Below, one piece after another: positions 35,600 to 46,547 of a DNA stretch of 49,113 nucleotides. Under the pieces are notes generated by a model. That model ran no database searches. It was given only the letters and a program-made list of their open reading frames with translations, and was not told the origin of the DNA. The position numbers were made by a program, and so were the translations under genes. The stretch covers positions 1-49,113 of the forward strand of contig CANEZL010000035.1 in assembly GCA_947444195.1 (NCBI GenBank), given 5' to 3'. How positions within the stretch are numbered: the stretch's first letter is position 1; the number at the start of each line of letters is the position of its first letter. Source of the DNA: Methylobacteriaceae bacterium. Its GTDB lineage: Bacteria > Pseudomonadota > Alphaproteobacteria > Rhizobiales > Beijerinckiaceae.

Positions 35600-36588
35600 A
35601 GTCCCCGATTCGCACCGGCCTCCCGGCCGCCCTCCTCCTCGCGCTCGCCACCGCCGCCGAGGCCCACGCCCTCCTCGAACACCGGGAGGCGAGCACGGAT
35701 TCCGCCTATCGCGGCGTCGTGCAGATCATGCACGGCTGCGACGGGCGGCCGACCACCCGCGTCAGCGTCACGATCCCCGAGGGGATGATCGGCGCCAAGC
35801 CGATGCCGAAGCCCGGCTGGACGGTCACCACCACCCGCGGGCCCTACGCGCAGCCCCACCGCTCCTTCCACGGCACCGTCTCGGAGGGGGTGAAGACCAT
35901 CACCTGGAGCGGCGGCGCGCTGCCCGACGACCAGATCGACGAGTTCACCTTCCTCGCCCGCGTCTCGGACACCCTGGCGCCGGGGACCAGCGTCTACCTG
36001 CCGATCGAGCAGGACTGCACCGAGGGCAGCTACCGCTGGCGCGAGATCCCGGTGGAGGGGCAGAGCGCGCGCGATCTGAAGGCGCCCGCGCCCGCCGTCC
36101 GCATCGTGGCCGCCGCCCAGAAGACAGCCCCGGCGGCGGCGGCCGGCCCCGTGAAGGCGGGCGACCTCGCCATCGAGACGCCCTGGCTGCGGGCGACGCC
36201 GGCGGGCGCCAAGGTCGCGGGCGGCTACGTCCGCATCACCAATACCGGCAGCAGCCCCGACACCCTCACCGCGGCCGCGATCCCCCTCGCGAGCCGCGGC
36301 GACATCCACACGATGTCGACGGAGAACGGGGTGATGAAGATGGCCCCGCTCCCCGACGGCCTGACCATCAGGCCCGGCGAGACGGTGGAGCTGAAGCCCG
36401 GCGGCCTGCACCTGATGTTCGAGGGGCTGAAGGGCGCGCCCAAGGCCGGCGAGAGCGTGCAGGGCTCCCTCACCTTCAGGCGGGCCGGCACCGTGCCGGT
36501 GACCTTCACGGTCGCCCCGATCGGCGCCCTGTCGCCCGGCGCCGCCGCCGGGCCGGCGCCCGCCGCGCGCGGCCATCACGACCACTGA
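35596..36588 (+). CDS. YcnI (DUF1775) - PCu(A)C copper chaperone fusion, periplasmic
   Basis: The 330-residue protein has a signal peptide (cleavage after TAAEA, about residue 23), leaving a mature N-terminal His as in YcnI proteins, which bind copper through that residue. The DUF1775 domain follows to about residue 160 (VSVTIPEGMIGAKPMPKPGW, YAQPHRSFHGTV). After an Ala-rich linker comes a PCu(A)C domain (about 195-305) with its H/M ligands in RGDIHTMSTENGVMKM and PGGLHLMF. The tail ends HHDH. PCu(A)C proteins deliver copper to cytochrome c oxidase, so the fusion probably passes copper between domains. Confidence 0.93.
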   Translation: MKSPIRTGLPAALLLALATAAEAHALLEHREASTDSAYRGVVQIMHGCDGRPTTRVSVTIPEGMIGAKPMPKPGWTVTTTRGPYAQPHRSFHGTVSEGVKTITWSGGALPDDQIDEFTFLARVSDTLAPGTSVYLPIEQDCTEGSYRWREIPVEGQSARDLKAPAPAVRIVAAAQKTAPAAAAGPVKAGDLAIETPWLRATPAGAKVAGGYVRITNTGSSPDTLTAAAIPLASRGDIHTMSTENGVMKMAPLPDGLTIRPGETVELKPGGLHLMFEGLKGAPKAGESVQGSLTFRRAGTVPVTFTVAPIGALSPGAAAGPAPAARGHHDH

Positions 36589-36928
36589 CGGACCACCCCG
36601 GGGCGGTCCCGATCCGGCACAGTCCCGGGCGGGATGGCGGACGGGCCGCGACCACCCGCACTCTCGCCGAGGCGCGGGCAACCGTGCTCACCCCTCCGGG
36701 CGGTCGTCCGCGCCCGCCCTGCATCGCGTGAACCGGGCGGGCCGTCCGAAGCCCGCCCCTCCATCCGAACGGCCCGTGCCATCGACCGCGCCCGCCCGCC
36801 GTTAACGTTACGGAAAGCTTTGCGAGCCGGACGACCCGCGACGGCGTTAGGATTGCGGAGATGGCCAGGTGATCGGCGGCAGCGTCCCGTTTCGGGACGG
36901 CGGCACGCCCGGACCGGGTGGAGGCAAG
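36589..36928. other. Non-coding gap
   Basis: No credible gene. A compact dyad GACCACCCCGGGGCGGTC (36591-36608) sits two bases past the upstream stop and may form a weak 3' hairpin. Next to the downstream gene lies the only AT-richer patch, GTTAACGTTACGGAAAG near 36811, where its promoter may be. Confidence 0.4.
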
Positions 36929-37450
36929 ATGAACGGCTTCGACGTCACGTTTCGCGACACGCGCGACTGGGTGGATTTCGGCAGGACCTATGTGGGGTCG
37001 GAGGCCTTCCGCGTCCTGTTCCGCGAGGGCATGGCCCTGGTGGAGGAGACCGCGGCCTATCTCGACGGGGACGGCCGCGCCGAATCCCGCCTGATCTCCC
37101 GCGACGCCACCCTGAGCTACGCCTCCGAGAGCATGCGGCTGACCACGCTGCTGATGCAGGTGGCCTCCTGGCTCCTGGTGCAGCGCGCGGTGGCCGAGGG
37201 CGAGCTGAGCGCGGATCAGGCGCTTCAGGAGAAGAACCGGGTGCGCCTCGCCAGCGCCGAGCCGCCGAAGGCCGAGAGCTTCACCCTGCTGCCGGTGCGG
37301 CTCCAGGACCTCGTGCTGCGCACCCGGCGCCTGCACGCGCGGATCCTGCACCTCGACACCCTGATCTGCGACGACCGCCCGAGCCCCAAGCCCCTGGAGA
37401 GCCCGGTGGCGGCCCAGCACGGGCTTCTCCTCTCGGCCTTCTCGCACTGA
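36929..37450 (+). CDS. DUF1465 family protein
   Basis: The 173-residue helical cytoplasmic protein matches the alphaproteobacterial DUF1465 family by its central block FREGMALVEETAAYLDGDGR, SYASESMRLTTLLMQVASWL and LLVQRAVAEGELS. The ATG at 36929 follows GGAGGCAAG, a strong ribosome-binding site, so it is preferred to a GTG 20 codons upstream. The function of the family is unknown to me; no catalytic residues stand out. Confidence 0.88.
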   Translation: MNGFDVTFRDTRDWVDFGRTYVGSEAFRVLFREGMALVEETAAYLDGDGRAESRLISRDATLSYASESMRLTTLLMQVASWLLVQRAVAEGELSADQALQEKNRVRLASAEPPKAESFTLLPVRLQDLVLRTRRLHARILHLDTLICDDRPSPKPLESPVAAQHGLLLSAFSH

Positions 37451-37747
37451 TCGCCGCGCCGCGGCGCCCGGGAGCGACCGGGGTTGAGAGCGGCCGCGAA
37501 GGGCCGGTCTCATACCAGATCCGATCGATCCCTTCGGGATGGCGGATCTGGGCTTCGCGCATGCGCCGCGCGGGCTCGGTCGACACGACCCCCGCTTCGA
37601 TCGGGCGGGGATCGCATCACCCGTGCGGGAGGCCGAAAACAATCCTCGGCCAGTCCGGCAGGGCGGCCGCTCGGATCTTTACCGCATTGCAGCGCGACCG
37701 CCCCGCGACGGGGCGGCGAACCACAGATTGCGCCCCACGGAACGTGA
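37451..37747. other. Non-coding gap with a nested palindrome
   Basis: No credible gene. CCAGATCC (37515-37522) pairs with GGATCTGG (37544-37551), enclosing a second stem ATCCC/GGGAT (37528-37540). The composition suggests another extragenic palindromic repeat. Around 37650-37740 the sequence is less GC-rich. Confidence 0.5.
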
Positions 37748-37786
37748 CTGAAATCCTAGGATTTCAGGGAACATTAAGATCGTTCC
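37748..37786 (+). promoter_or_regulatory. Perfect 20-bp palindrome and adjacent dyad upstream of the chemoreceptor gene
   Basis: CTGAAATCCTAGGATTTCAG (37748-37767) is fully self-complementary. Immediately after it, GGAAC (37768-37772) faces GTTCC (37782-37786) with nine bases between. The pair ends 37 bp before the start codon at 37824, suited to an operator overlapping the promoter. Confidence 0.55.
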
Positions 37787-37823
37787 TGTAGCCAACTCAG
37801 CGGACCCACCGGATGCTGAAGAC

Positions 37824-39860
37824 ATGGCCGCAAGACTTCCCAGGCTCGGACTGCGCGCGCAGATCATCGGCGTGGGGGTCAGCGGGGTCCTCGTCCTCGG
37901 ACTGATCTCGGCCATCGGCGCGCATGTGCAGGACCGCCTGCAGGGAGAGGCCGACGCGGCCACGGCGCTCAAGTCCGGGGCCGGCTCGGTCGCGGCCCTC
38001 GTCGTCCGGGCCCGACAGGTCGAGACGGAATTCCTCCTCGGCCGCCGGGAGGCGCTGATCGACCTGCGCCAGAGCCTCGTCGCCAAGGCCCTCGACGATC
38101 TCGGCCCCATCGAGCAGGCGGCCGGCGCCCTGCCCGCCGACGACCCGTTGCGCCGGGCCGAGGCGATCCGCCCGGGCCTGAACCTCTACGCGACCCGGTT
38201 CCAGAACGTGGCCGCCGCGCAGCGGACCCTCGGCCTCAGCGAGAAGGTCGGCGTCAACGGCGCGCTCCGCGAGGCGGTGCACGCGGTGGAGAAGCGCCTG
38301 GCCGAGTTCGACCAGCCCCGCCTCTCCAACCTGATGCTGATGATGCGGCGGCACGAGAAGGACTTCATGCTGCGCGGCGACGAGCGCTACGGCGACGCCC
38401 TGCGCGAGCGCGTCGCCGAGTTCGAGCCGGCGCTCGCGGCCGCGCCCCTCCCCCCTGCGGTCAAGAGCGAGATCAAGGGGCTGATCGAGACCTACGAGCG
38501 CCGCTTCCTCGCCTATCTCGCCGGCGCCTCCAGCCTGAAGGAGGAGGCGAACGACCTCGCCGCGATCTTCGGACGCCTCCAGCCCCTCGTCGCCGAGATC
38601 GAGACGCGGGCCGGCGCGAGCCATGCGCTGGCGCAGGAGCGGATCGAGGCGGCCCGCCAGCGCTTCACCCGGCTGATCTGGTGGACCATCGGCCTCACCG
38701 TCCTCTGCGCCGTCGCCCTGGCGGCCTGGATCGGCCAGCGCACGGCCGACCCGCTGAAGGCCATGGCCGCGCTGATGGCGCGCCTCGCCGACGGCGACCT
38801 CTCCGCCCAGGTCCCCGCCCTGAAACGCAGCGACGAGATCGGCGCGATGGCCCGCGCGGTGCTGGTGTTCCGCGACAACGCCCTCGCCCGCGACCGGCTG
38901 GAGCAGGAGGCCGAGGTCGCCTCCGCCGAGAAGCGGACGCGGACCGACCAGCTCGAGGCGCACCTGCGCGCCTTCCAGCGCGCCATGGGCGACGTGGCGG
39001 AGAGCGTGTCCCACAATACCGGGGCGATGGCCGGAATGGCCGAGGATCTGAACGCCATCGCGACCCGCGCCGCCGGGGAGGCCGACGCCGCCTCGGCGGT
39101 CTCGGGCGAGACCTCCCAGCATGTGGGCACGGTCGCCGCCGCCGCCGAGGAACTCGCGGCCTCCATCGGCGAGATCTCCCGGCAGATCGACGGGATGACC
39201 CGGACGGTGCACCAGGGCAGCCAGACCAGCGCGCGGACCGCCGATCAGGTGCGCGGGCTCGCCGCCGCGGGGGACCGGATCGGCGTCGTCGTCGCCGCGA
39301 TCCAGGCGATCGCCACGCAGACCAACCTGCTCGCGCTCAACGCCACCATCGAGGCGGCCCGGGCCGGCGAGGCGGGCAAGGGCTTCGCGGTCGTGGCCGG
39401 CGAGGTGAAGGCGCTGGCGGCCAAGACCGCCGAGGCCACGGAGGAGATCATCGCGCGGGTGGCCGAGATCCAGGAGGGCACGCGGCGCGCCGTCTCCGCC
39501 AACCTGGAGGTCTCCGAACAGATGTCGGCCATCCTGCACGCGGCGACCGGGGTCGCGGCGGCGGTGGAGCAGCAGGGGGCGGCGACCCAGGAGATCGCCC
39601 GCAGCGCGCAGATGGCCGCCGAGGGCACGGGACAGCTCGCCGACACCATCACGGGGGTGCGCCGCTCCGCCGGCGACACGGAGGCCGCCGCCACCTCCGT
39701 CCTCCAGGCCGCGCGCACCCTCGGCACCCACGCCTCGGAGATCGAGACCCAGGTCGGCACCTTCGTCCGCGCCCTCAGGGAAGGGCCGATGGACCGCCGC
39801 TCCGGGCAGGCGGCCGGGTACGACGGCGGGGAGCGCCGCGCCGGCCCGCGGGCGGCGTGA
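37824..39860 (+). CDS. Methyl-accepting chemotaxis protein
   Basis: The 678-residue transducer has one helix near residues 13-33, a helical periplasmic sensor domain (about 34-285; [20 protein letters not shown] resembles HBM-type double helical bundles), a second helix (about 288-306), a HAMP domain ([20 protein letters not shown]) and the signalling hairpin whose tip is [20 protein letters not shown] (about 490-510). It ends [10 protein letters not shown], with no CheR-binding pentapeptide. Ligand unknown. It is transcribed alone. Confidence 0.95.
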   Translation: MAARLPRLGLRAQIIGVGVSGVLVLGLISAIGAHVQDRLQGEADAATALKSGAGSVAALVVRARQVETEFLLGRREALIDLRQSLVAKALDDLGPIEQAAGALPADDPLRRAEAIRPGLNLYATRFQNVAAAQRTLGLSEKVGVNGALREAVHAVEKRLAEFDQPRLSNLMLMMRRHEKDFMLRGDERYGDALRERVAEFEPALAAAPLPPAVKSEIKGLIETYERRFLAYLAGASSLKEEANDLAAIFGRLQPLVAEIETRAGASHALAQERIEAARQRFTRLIWWTIGLTVLCAVALAAWIGQRTADPLKAMAALMARLADGDLSAQVPALKRSDEIGAMARAVLVFRDNALARDRLEQEAEVASAEKRTRTDQLEAHLRAFQRAMGDVAESVSHNTGAMAGMAEDLNAIATRAAGEADAASAVSGETSQHVGTVAAAAEELAASIGEISRQIDGMTRTVHQGSQTSARTADQVRGLAAAGDRIGVVVAAIQAIATQTNLLALNATIEAARAGEAGKGFAVVAGEVKALAAKTAEATEEIIARVAEIQEGTRRAVSANLEVSEQMSAILHAATGVAAAVEQQGAATQEIARSAQMAAEGTGQLADTITGVRRSAGDTEAAATSVLQAARTLGTHASEIETQVGTFVRALREGPMDRRSGQAAGYDGGERRAGPRAA

Positions 39861-39896
39861 GCCCCGCCCGCGCGGAGGGACGAACCAGTAGGCACG

Positions 39897-39928
39897 AAAA
39901 AAGGGGCGGTCCCGCGGGGCCGCCCCTT
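39897..39928 (-). terminator. Intrinsic terminator of rpmE
   Basis: AAGGGGCGG (39901-39909) pairs with CCGCCCCTT (39920-39928); on the minus strand the stem runs into TTTTTT (39902-39897). It is 28 bp past the rpmE stop. The chemoreceptor gene converges from the other side and may use it too. Confidence 0.88.
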
Positions 39929-39956
39929 CGTGTTCCCGCCGGACCGGCCCTGCGCG

Positions 39957-40208
39957 TCAGGCGCGGCCGCGCAGGTTGCCGAAGCGCGAGTTGAAGCGCG
40001 AGACGCGCCCGCCGCGGTCGAGCATCTTCTGCTCGCCGCCGGTCCAGGCCGGGTGGGTGAGCGGGTCGATGTCGAGGTTCAGCGTGTCGCCTTCCTTGCC
40101 GTAGGTCGAGCGGGTCTTGTAGTTGCTCCCGTCCGTCATCACCACGGTGATGAAGTGGTAGTCGGGGTGCTCGGTGCCCTTGGCCTTCGCGGCCGCATCC
40201 TTCGCCAT
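39957..40208 (-). CDS. rpmE: Ribosomal protein L31
   Basis: The 83-residue protein shows the bL31 core [40 protein letters not shown] and [19 protein letters not shown]. It lacks the CxxC zinc-ribbon cysteines, as is usual in alphaproteobacteria. The N-terminus carries an Ala/Lys-rich extension ([13 protein letters not shown]) before the normal start. It has its own promoter region and a clear terminator. Confidence 0.95.
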   Translation of the reverse strand: MAKDAAAKAKGTEHPDYHFITVVMTDGSNYKTRSTYGKEGDTLNLDIDPLTHPAWTGGEQKMLDRGGRVSRFNSRFGNLRGRA

Positions 40209-40567
40209 GGTCCTCGTGTCCTTGATGCCGCCCGGTCTCGCAGGTGCCGCGGCGCCTGCCGCCCTGGTCGGGGCGGGCGATCCGTTCGAAAAACTGGAAT
40301 TGTTGCAATGAACCCTGGGTTCATGGCAACGGCTCGTGCAACGCCGACCGGCCCGTCTTTTACAGGCCCGCGGCCATAGAACACGCGCAATCGGATAAGG
40401 CCGCGCGTATACCGCAGGCTCGGTCCGCGAACAAGCGCGCTCGTGCGCCTTGCGAGCACGGGCGCAGAACGACGAAGAGCCTCTCCCGAACTCCCGCCGC
40501 GCACGGGAGAGCGCCCGGCCACCGGGCGGCCCGGGCGAGGCGCGTGAGGGGACGGCAACGGGACGTC
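40209..40567. promoter_or_regulatory. Divergent promoter region of rpmE and an ABC exporter, with a 27-bp dyad
   Basis: No gene is credible in the 359 bp. A dyad TTGC-A-ATGAACCC-T-GGGTTCAT-G-GCAA (40303-40329) has 12 of 13 base pairs matching. It lies 95 bp from rpmE and 239 bp from the exporter gene and may be an operator or a hairpin. The region around 40370-40440 is otherwise featureless. Confidence 0.5.
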
Positions 40568-42408
<1,841 letters not shown>

Positions 42409-42412
<4 letters not shown>

Positions 42413-42485
42413 AGCACGATGCGGAAAAGTGGAATCCGGTTTTCCGCATCGTGCTCTAGCGCATCGTCCTGGATCTGATCTCCGG
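42409..42485. repeat. Two-module palindromic repeat, copy 2
   Basis: Module A is a perfect inverted repeat: left arm CTAGAGCACGATGCGGAAAA (42409-42428), centre GTGGAATCCGG, right arm 42440-42459. Module B follows directly (GCATCGTCCTGGATCTGATC at 42461-42480), reverse-oriented relative to copy 1 at 30838-30943. The stop codon of the exporter gene (42410-42412) lies in the left arm. Confidence 0.92.
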
Positions 42486-42525
42486 AACGAGGCGCCAGGG
42501 TCGCGAGAGGCCGGCGCGGACGCGC

Positions 42526-42897
42526 TCAGCGACGCGCCGGGATGAGGGCCGCGAGCGCCGCGGCGAGCCAGCCCGCCATCAGGGCGGTGCCGCCGATCGG
42601 CGCGGCCATCGGGAAGAGCGGCCGGGCGTAGAGGGCCCGCAGCGCGAGATCGCCGCTGAACAGGGCGAGGCCCGCGAGGAGCAGGAGGGCGGCGAGCCGC
42701 GTCCCGAGCCGGTGCGTGAGGCCCGCGCCGCCGAGGCCGATGAGCGCCAGGATCGCGGGCGCGTGGAAGAGCAGGAACTGCGCGGCGGTCTTCAGCGAGT
42801 CGGTGCCCGCCCCGTGCGCCGCCGCCGCGGAGGCCGCGACGCCCGAGGCTCCGGCCAGGGCGGCGAGGGCCAGGATCAGGCGGTCGAGCCCGCTCAC
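42526..42897 (-). CDS. DUF423 family membrane protein
   Basis: The 123-residue protein has four hydrophobic helices (LILALAALAGASGVAASAAA, FLLFHAPAILALIGLGGA, LAALLLLAGLALFSGDLALR, GGTALMAGWLAAALAALIP), and AAHGAGTDSLKTAAQFLLFH and FPMAAPIGGTALM are DUF423 (YgdD-type) features. It overlaps the upstream GTPase gene by four bases, so translation is coupled. No function is established. Confidence 0.9.
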   Translation of the reverse strand: MSGLDRLILALAALAGASGVAASAAAAHGAGTDSLKTAAQFLLFHAPAILALIGLGGAGLTHRLGTRLAALLLLAGLALFSGDLALRALYARPLFPMAAPIGGTALMAGWLAAALAALIPARR

Positions 42898-43571
42898 GCC
42901 CCGCGCGCGGGAAAGCCGCGCTCCTCCATCAGCCGGGCCACGGCGGCGCGCAGTTCCGGCACGCCGCGGTCGTCGCGGCTCGAGGTGATGATGACCTGCG
43001 GGAAGGCGGCCGGGCGGCGGGCGAGCGCCGCCTCGATCCCGGCGAGCCGGGCCGCCACCTCGGACTTCTTGAGGGCGTCGCCCTTGGTGAGCACGATCTG
43101 GTAGCTCACCGCGGCCTTGTCCAGGCCGTCGAGGATGTCCGTGTCGAGGCTCTTCAGGCCGTGGCGCGAATCGATCAGCACGAAGACCCGGGCGAGGTTG
43201 GCGCGGCCCTTGAGGTAGGCGTGGATCAGGTCGGTCCAGGCCTCGATCTTCGCCTTCTCGACCGCGGCGTAGCCGTAGCCCGGCATGTCCACGAGGCTGA
43301 GGTCGCGCCCGATCCGGAAGAAGTTGAGCTGCTGCGTGCGGCCCGGCGTGTGCGAGGTGCGCGCCAGGGTGTTGCGGCCGGTGAGCGCGTTGACGAGGCT
43401 CGACTTGCCGACGTTGGAGCGGCCGGCGAAGGCGATCTCGACGCCCTCCATCGGCGGCAGCCGGTCCAGGGTCTGCGCGGCGGCGTAGAAATCGGCGCTA
43501 CCCGCGAACAGGAGGCGCCCGGCCTCCGCGAGGGCGGCGTCCCGGGCTTCGGTGTCGGTGGATTGGCTCAC
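42894..43571 (-). CDS. engB: Ribosome biogenesis GTPase YihA/YsxC (EngB)
   Basis: The 225-residue GTPase helps assemble the large ribosomal subunit. G1 is AGRSNVGKSSLVN, G2/switch I includes TSHTPGRTQQLNFF, G3 is LVDMPGYGYAA, G4 is LTKGD and G5 is SSRDD. An N-terminal extension of about 40 residues is Ala-rich. It is downstream of yidC in the usual alphaproteobacterial order, 182 bp apart with palindromes in between. Confidence 0.96.
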   Translation of the reverse strand: MSQSTDTEARDAALAEAGRLLFAGSADFYAAAQTLDRLPPMEGVEIAFAGRSNVGKSSLVNALTGRNTLARTSHTPGRTQQLNFFRIGRDLSLVDMPGYGYAAVEKAKIEAWTDLIHAYLKGRANLARVFVLIDSRHGLKSLDTDILDGLDKAAVSYQIVLTKGDALKKSEVAARLAGIEAALARRPAAFPQVIITSSRDDRGVPELRAAVARLMEERGFPARGA

Positions 43572-43659
43572 GTCGGTCTTCCCGTCTCCACCGCCCGCTC
43601 GGGCACCCGGAATCCGAGAACACCGAAGGTGCGGAACGCCTCACGCGCGGTGTGCATGG

Positions 43660-43717
43660 ATCCCGGACCCCGCTTCGCGGCCCCGGGATGACGGCGGAGG
43701 GGCGGTTCCCCCCTCCG
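43660..43717. repeat. Palindromic repeat and hairpin after yidC
   Basis: ATCCCGG (43660-43666) faces CCGGGAT (43683-43689), enclosing CCGC/GCGG (43670-43680); CGGAGGGG (43695-43702) faces CCCCTCCG (43710-43717). The first is a common REP-like sequence (GGATCCCGG ... CCGGGATGACGG); the second is 36 bp past the yidC stop and may terminate or protect its message. Confidence 0.7.
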
Positions 43718-43741
43718 TCGGAGGTCGGTTCAGCATTCGGT

Positions 43742-43765
43742 TCAGCTCTTGGCTCAGCTCTTGGC
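43742..43765. repeat. 12-bp tandem duplication spanning the yidC stop codon
   Basis: TCAGCTCTTGGC occurs at 43742-43753 and again at 43754-43765. Read on the minus strand it encodes Ala-Lys-Ser-stop twice in a row, so a second in-frame stop lies four codons past the first. Confidence 0.9.
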
Positions 43766-45598
43766 GGCGGCGTTCTTGTCCGCGCCGCGGCGGAAGGTGC
43801 CCTTCAGGTTGTCCCAGAGCTCCACCTTCACGCCGTTGCGGCGCATGATGACGTATTGCTGGATCACCGAGAGGGTGTTGTTCCAGGCCCAGTAGATCAC
43901 CAGACCCGCCGGGAACGAGCCCAGCATGAAGGTGAAGATGATCGGCATGAAGGTGAAGATCTGCGCCTGGACCGGGTCCGGCGGCGCGGGGTTCATCTTC
44001 ATCTGGACGAACATCGTGACGCCCATGATGATCGGCCAGATGCCGAGATGGATGAAGTCGGGGGCCGCGAAGGGCAGCAGGCCGAACAGGTTCACGATGT
44101 TGGTCGGATCGGGCGCGGCGAGATCCCGGATCCAGCCGAAGAAGGGCGCGTGCCGCATCTCGATGGTGATGAACAGCACCTTGTAGAGCGCGAAGAAGAC
44201 CGGGATCTGGATCAGCACCGGCCAGCATCCGGCGACGGGGTTGATCTTCTCCTTCTTGTAGAGCTCCATCATCGCCTGCTGCTGTTTCATCTTGTCGTCT
44301 TTGTACCGATCCCGGATGGAGGTCATCTCCGGCTGCACGGCCTTCATCTTGGCCATGGAGACGTAGGAGCGGTTGGCGATGGGCAGGAAGAACAGCTTCA
44401 GGATCGCCGTGACCACGAGGATCGAGACGCCGAAATTGCCGAACAGGTGGTAGAAGAAGTCCAGCGCCCGGAACATCGGCTTGGTGATGAAGTGGAACCA
44501 GCCCCAGTCGATCATCAGGTCGAACTGCTTGATGCCGAGGTTCTTCTCGTAGGCGTTGATGGTGTTGACCTCCTTGGCGCCCGCGAACAGGCGCTGGGTC
44601 GAGGAGGCGGTGGCGCCGGGCTCGACCGCGCGGCCGTCGGCGCGCACGCTCGCCTGGTAGACCAGGGTCTTGCCGTCCGAGCGCTCCGTGAAGGCGCCGG
44701 TATAGGGCACGCCCTGGTCGGGGATGGCGGCGGCGGCCCAGTACTTGTCGGTGATGCCGACGAAGCCGCCGGTCACGTTCGTCCAGGCCTTGCCCTTGGT
44801 GCCGGGGCCGCCGTAGGCGGGCTCCTTGGCGAGGTGGTCGTAGGTGTACTCCTGCAGGCCGTCATTGCCGAGGACGCCGATCATGCCCTCGTGCAGGACG
44901 TAGTAGCCCTGCGTGTGCGGCTTGCCCCAGCGCGAGACGAGGCTGTAGGGGTAGAGCGTCACCGCCCCCGTGCCCTTGTTCTCGACCTCGTCGCGGACCG
45001 TGAACATGAACTTGTCGTCCACCGCGAGGATGCGGCGGAAGACGAGGCCGGCGCCGTTGTCGTAGCTCAGGGTCACCGGCTTGCCGGGGGAGAGCACCTC
45101 GCCGTCGGCGGTCCAGAGGGTGTCGTTGTTGGGCAGCGGGCCGGCGTTCTGGCCGACCCAGCCGAACTCGGCGTAGTAGGGCGTCTCGGTGCCGGCGGGC
45201 GAGAACAGCACGATCTCCGGGCTCTTGTCGTCCACGGTCTCGTGGTAGCCCTTCAGCTTCACGTCGTCGATGCGGCCGCCCTTGAGCGCCACCGAGCCCG
45301 AGAGGGCCGGCGTCTCGATGCGCAGGCGCGGGGAGCGGGCGATCGCCGCATCGCGCGACAGGGTGCCCCCCTGCGGCGCGGTGCCGGGCACCGGGGCGGC
45401 GGGGCCGCCCTCCTTCGGCGCCGGGGACGGGATGCCGTCCGGGGTCACGCCCGGGGGCTGGCTCTGCGCCTGCTGGTTCTGGAGCGCGGCCTGCCGCTGC
45501 TGCTCGACCCGCGGCGCGGCGATGAAATAGTTCCAGCCGAGCAGCACGACGAGCGACAGGGCGATCGCCACGAACATGTTCGTCTTGTCATTGCCCAT
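43754..45598 (-). CDS. yidC: Membrane protein insertase YidC
   Basis: The 614-residue Oxa1-family insertase folds and inserts inner-membrane proteins, alone or with SecYEG. It has the N-terminal helix ([18 protein letters not shown]), a large periplasmic P1 domain (about 100-350), and the conserved five-helix core starting near [19 protein letters not shown], with MQPEM-like cytoplasmic hairpin [20 protein letters not shown] and the C-terminal [19 protein letters not shown]. The start MGNDKTN at 45598 lies 11 bp inside the end of rnpA. No yidD lies between them. Confidence 0.97.
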   Translation of the reverse strand: MGNDKTNMFVAIALSLVVLLGWNYFIAAPRVEQQRQAALQNQQAQSQPPGVTPDGIPSPAPKEGGPAAPVPGTAPQGGTLSRDAAIARSPRLRIETPALSGSVALKGGRIDDVKLKGYHETVDDKSPEIVLFSPAGTETPYYAEFGWVGQNAGPLPNNDTLWTADGEVLSPGKPVTLSYDNGAGLVFRRILAVDDKFMFTVRDEVENKGTGAVTLYPYSLVSRWGKPHTQGYYVLHEGMIGVLGNDGLQEYTYDHLAKEPAYGGPGTKGKAWTNVTGGFVGITDKYWAAAAIPDQGVPYTGAFTERSDGKTLVYQASVRADGRAVEPGATASSTQRLFAGAKEVNTINAYEKNLGIKQFDLMIDWGWFHFITKPMFRALDFFYHLFGNFGVSILVVTAILKLFFLPIANRSYVSMAKMKAVQPEMTSIRDRYKDDKMKQQQAMMELYKKEKINPVAGCWPVLIQIPVFFALYKVLFITIEMRHAPFFGWIRDLAAPDPTNIVNLFGLLPFAAPDFIHLGIWPIIMGVTMFVQMKMNPAPPDPVQAQIFTFMPIIFTFMLGSFPAGLVIYWAWNNTLSVIQQYVIMRRNGVKVELWDNLKGTFRRGADKNAAAKS

Positions 45599-46145
45599 CG
45601 GGGACACCGCCGCACGTGTTCGGGAGGGATCGGGGCGCGGCGGAGGGTTCCGCATCGCGCCGGGAGGAATCTTCGGGATTGGCCGAGGAGGCGGCCGGAG
45701 GATCGGCCCTGGATGTGACAGCCGTGCTGGCGTCGGCCCTTCCGGCGTCGGCCTTGGCCGAGCGGCGCGGGCGTGCCTCGGCCCCGCGCGGGCGCAGCAC
45801 GGCCGGAACGGCGCGGCGCAGGTCGTCCTTCAGCGCCTCGAAAGAGGCCTGGAGGGCGGGGCGGCGGGCGATCAGCACGATGTCGGCCGGGACGGCGGGC
45901 AGGTCGGCGGCCACGGCCGCCACGGCCGCGCGCAGGCGGCGGCGGATCCGGTTGCGCTCGGTGGCGTGGCCGACCCGCTTGGTGATGGTGAAGCCGATCC
46001 GCAGATTCGCGCACGACGCGTCGGGCCCGGCGGCCGCGGGCTCGCGCAGCCGCCCCTGCCCCGTCATGCGGTCGGTGTGGAAACGGCGCCCCTCGGCCGC
46101 CGCCAGAAAGTCGGGCCGCCGCCTGAGCCGCTCGATCGTCGACAT
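45588..46145 (-). CDS. rnpA: Ribonuclease P protein component with long C-terminal extension
   Basis: The protein subunit of RNase P matures tRNA 5' ends. Conserved parts are [40 protein letters not shown] and [10 protein letters not shown] (RNR motif region). The usual length is about 110-130 residues; here 185, because about 60 residues rich in Ala, Arg, Ser and Asp follow the domain, and the end overlaps yidC by 11 bp. It is 85 bp downstream of rpmH in the standard origin-type order. Confidence 0.93.
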   Translation of the reverse strand: MSTIERLRRRPDFLAAAEGRRFHTDRMTGQGRLREPAAAGPDASCANLRIGFTITKRVGHATERNRIRRRLRAAVAAVAADLPAVPADIVLIARRPALQASFEALKDDLRRAVPAVLRPRGAEARPRRSAKADAGRADASTAVTSRADPPAASSANPEDSSRRDAEPSAAPRSLPNTCGGVPDGQ

Positions 46146-46230
46146 CGCCGATCCGCCCCCGCTGGCCTCGATGACCGGCAGCGCCCCGTCCGGGGCGCCG
46201 CGAAGCTGTTCGTTGAGCGGACGACCGCGC

Positions 46231-46365
46231 TCAGGCGGACAGGCGCTTGCGGCCGTGCGCGCGGCGGCGGGCGATGACCTTGCGGCCGCCGGCGGTGGCC
46301 ATGCGGGCGCGGAAGCCGTGGCGGCGCTTACGGACGAGCTTGCTCGGCTGGTAGGTTCTCTTCAT
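46231..46365 (-). CDS. rpmH: Ribosomal protein L34
   Basis: The 44-residue, very basic protein reads [20 protein letters not shown] and ends [11 protein letters not shown], unmistakably bL34. It is the first gene of the rpmH-rnpA-yidC-engB series and has a good promoter upstream (46493-46521). Confidence 0.97.
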   Translation of the reverse strand: MKRTYQPSKLVRKRRHGFRARMATAGGRKVIARRRAHGRKRLSA

Positions 46366-46492
46366 GGCGAAGCCTTCAAAGGTCGAGGCGCGTTCGCGGA
46401 CGGCTGATGCCGCGCCCGACCTTCACGCGTCCTGAGGAGTGTTTGCAAACGCGAAGCGCGCCCGGTCAGGGCGCATCGACGCGACTGGCGGG

Positions 46493-46521
46493 CTTATGGC
46501 GGAAGGGTGTGCCCGAGTCAA
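46493..46521 (-). promoter_or_regulatory. Housekeeping-type promoter of rpmH
   Basis: On the minus strand, TTGACT (46521-46516) and CATAAG (46498-46493) are 17 bp apart. This would start transcription near 46486, giving a leader of about 120 bases before rpmH. The next gene upstream, apt, ends only 27 bp before the -35. Confidence 0.7.
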
Positions 46522-46547
46522 CGTTTTCGCCGGCCGCCCGGCGCCCG

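Noticed and set aside
40303..40329. The dyad upstream of rpmE as a Zur box
   Set aside because: Alphaproteobacterial Zur sites are AT-rich (TGTTATA...TATAACA type); this one is not, and zinc-free L31 is the usual form in the class.
45588..46365. rpmH-rnpA neighbourhood as evidence for the replication origin
   Set aside because: In alphaproteobacteria this gene order is usually not beside oriC, and no dnaA, DnaA-box cluster or AT-rich unwinding region is present.
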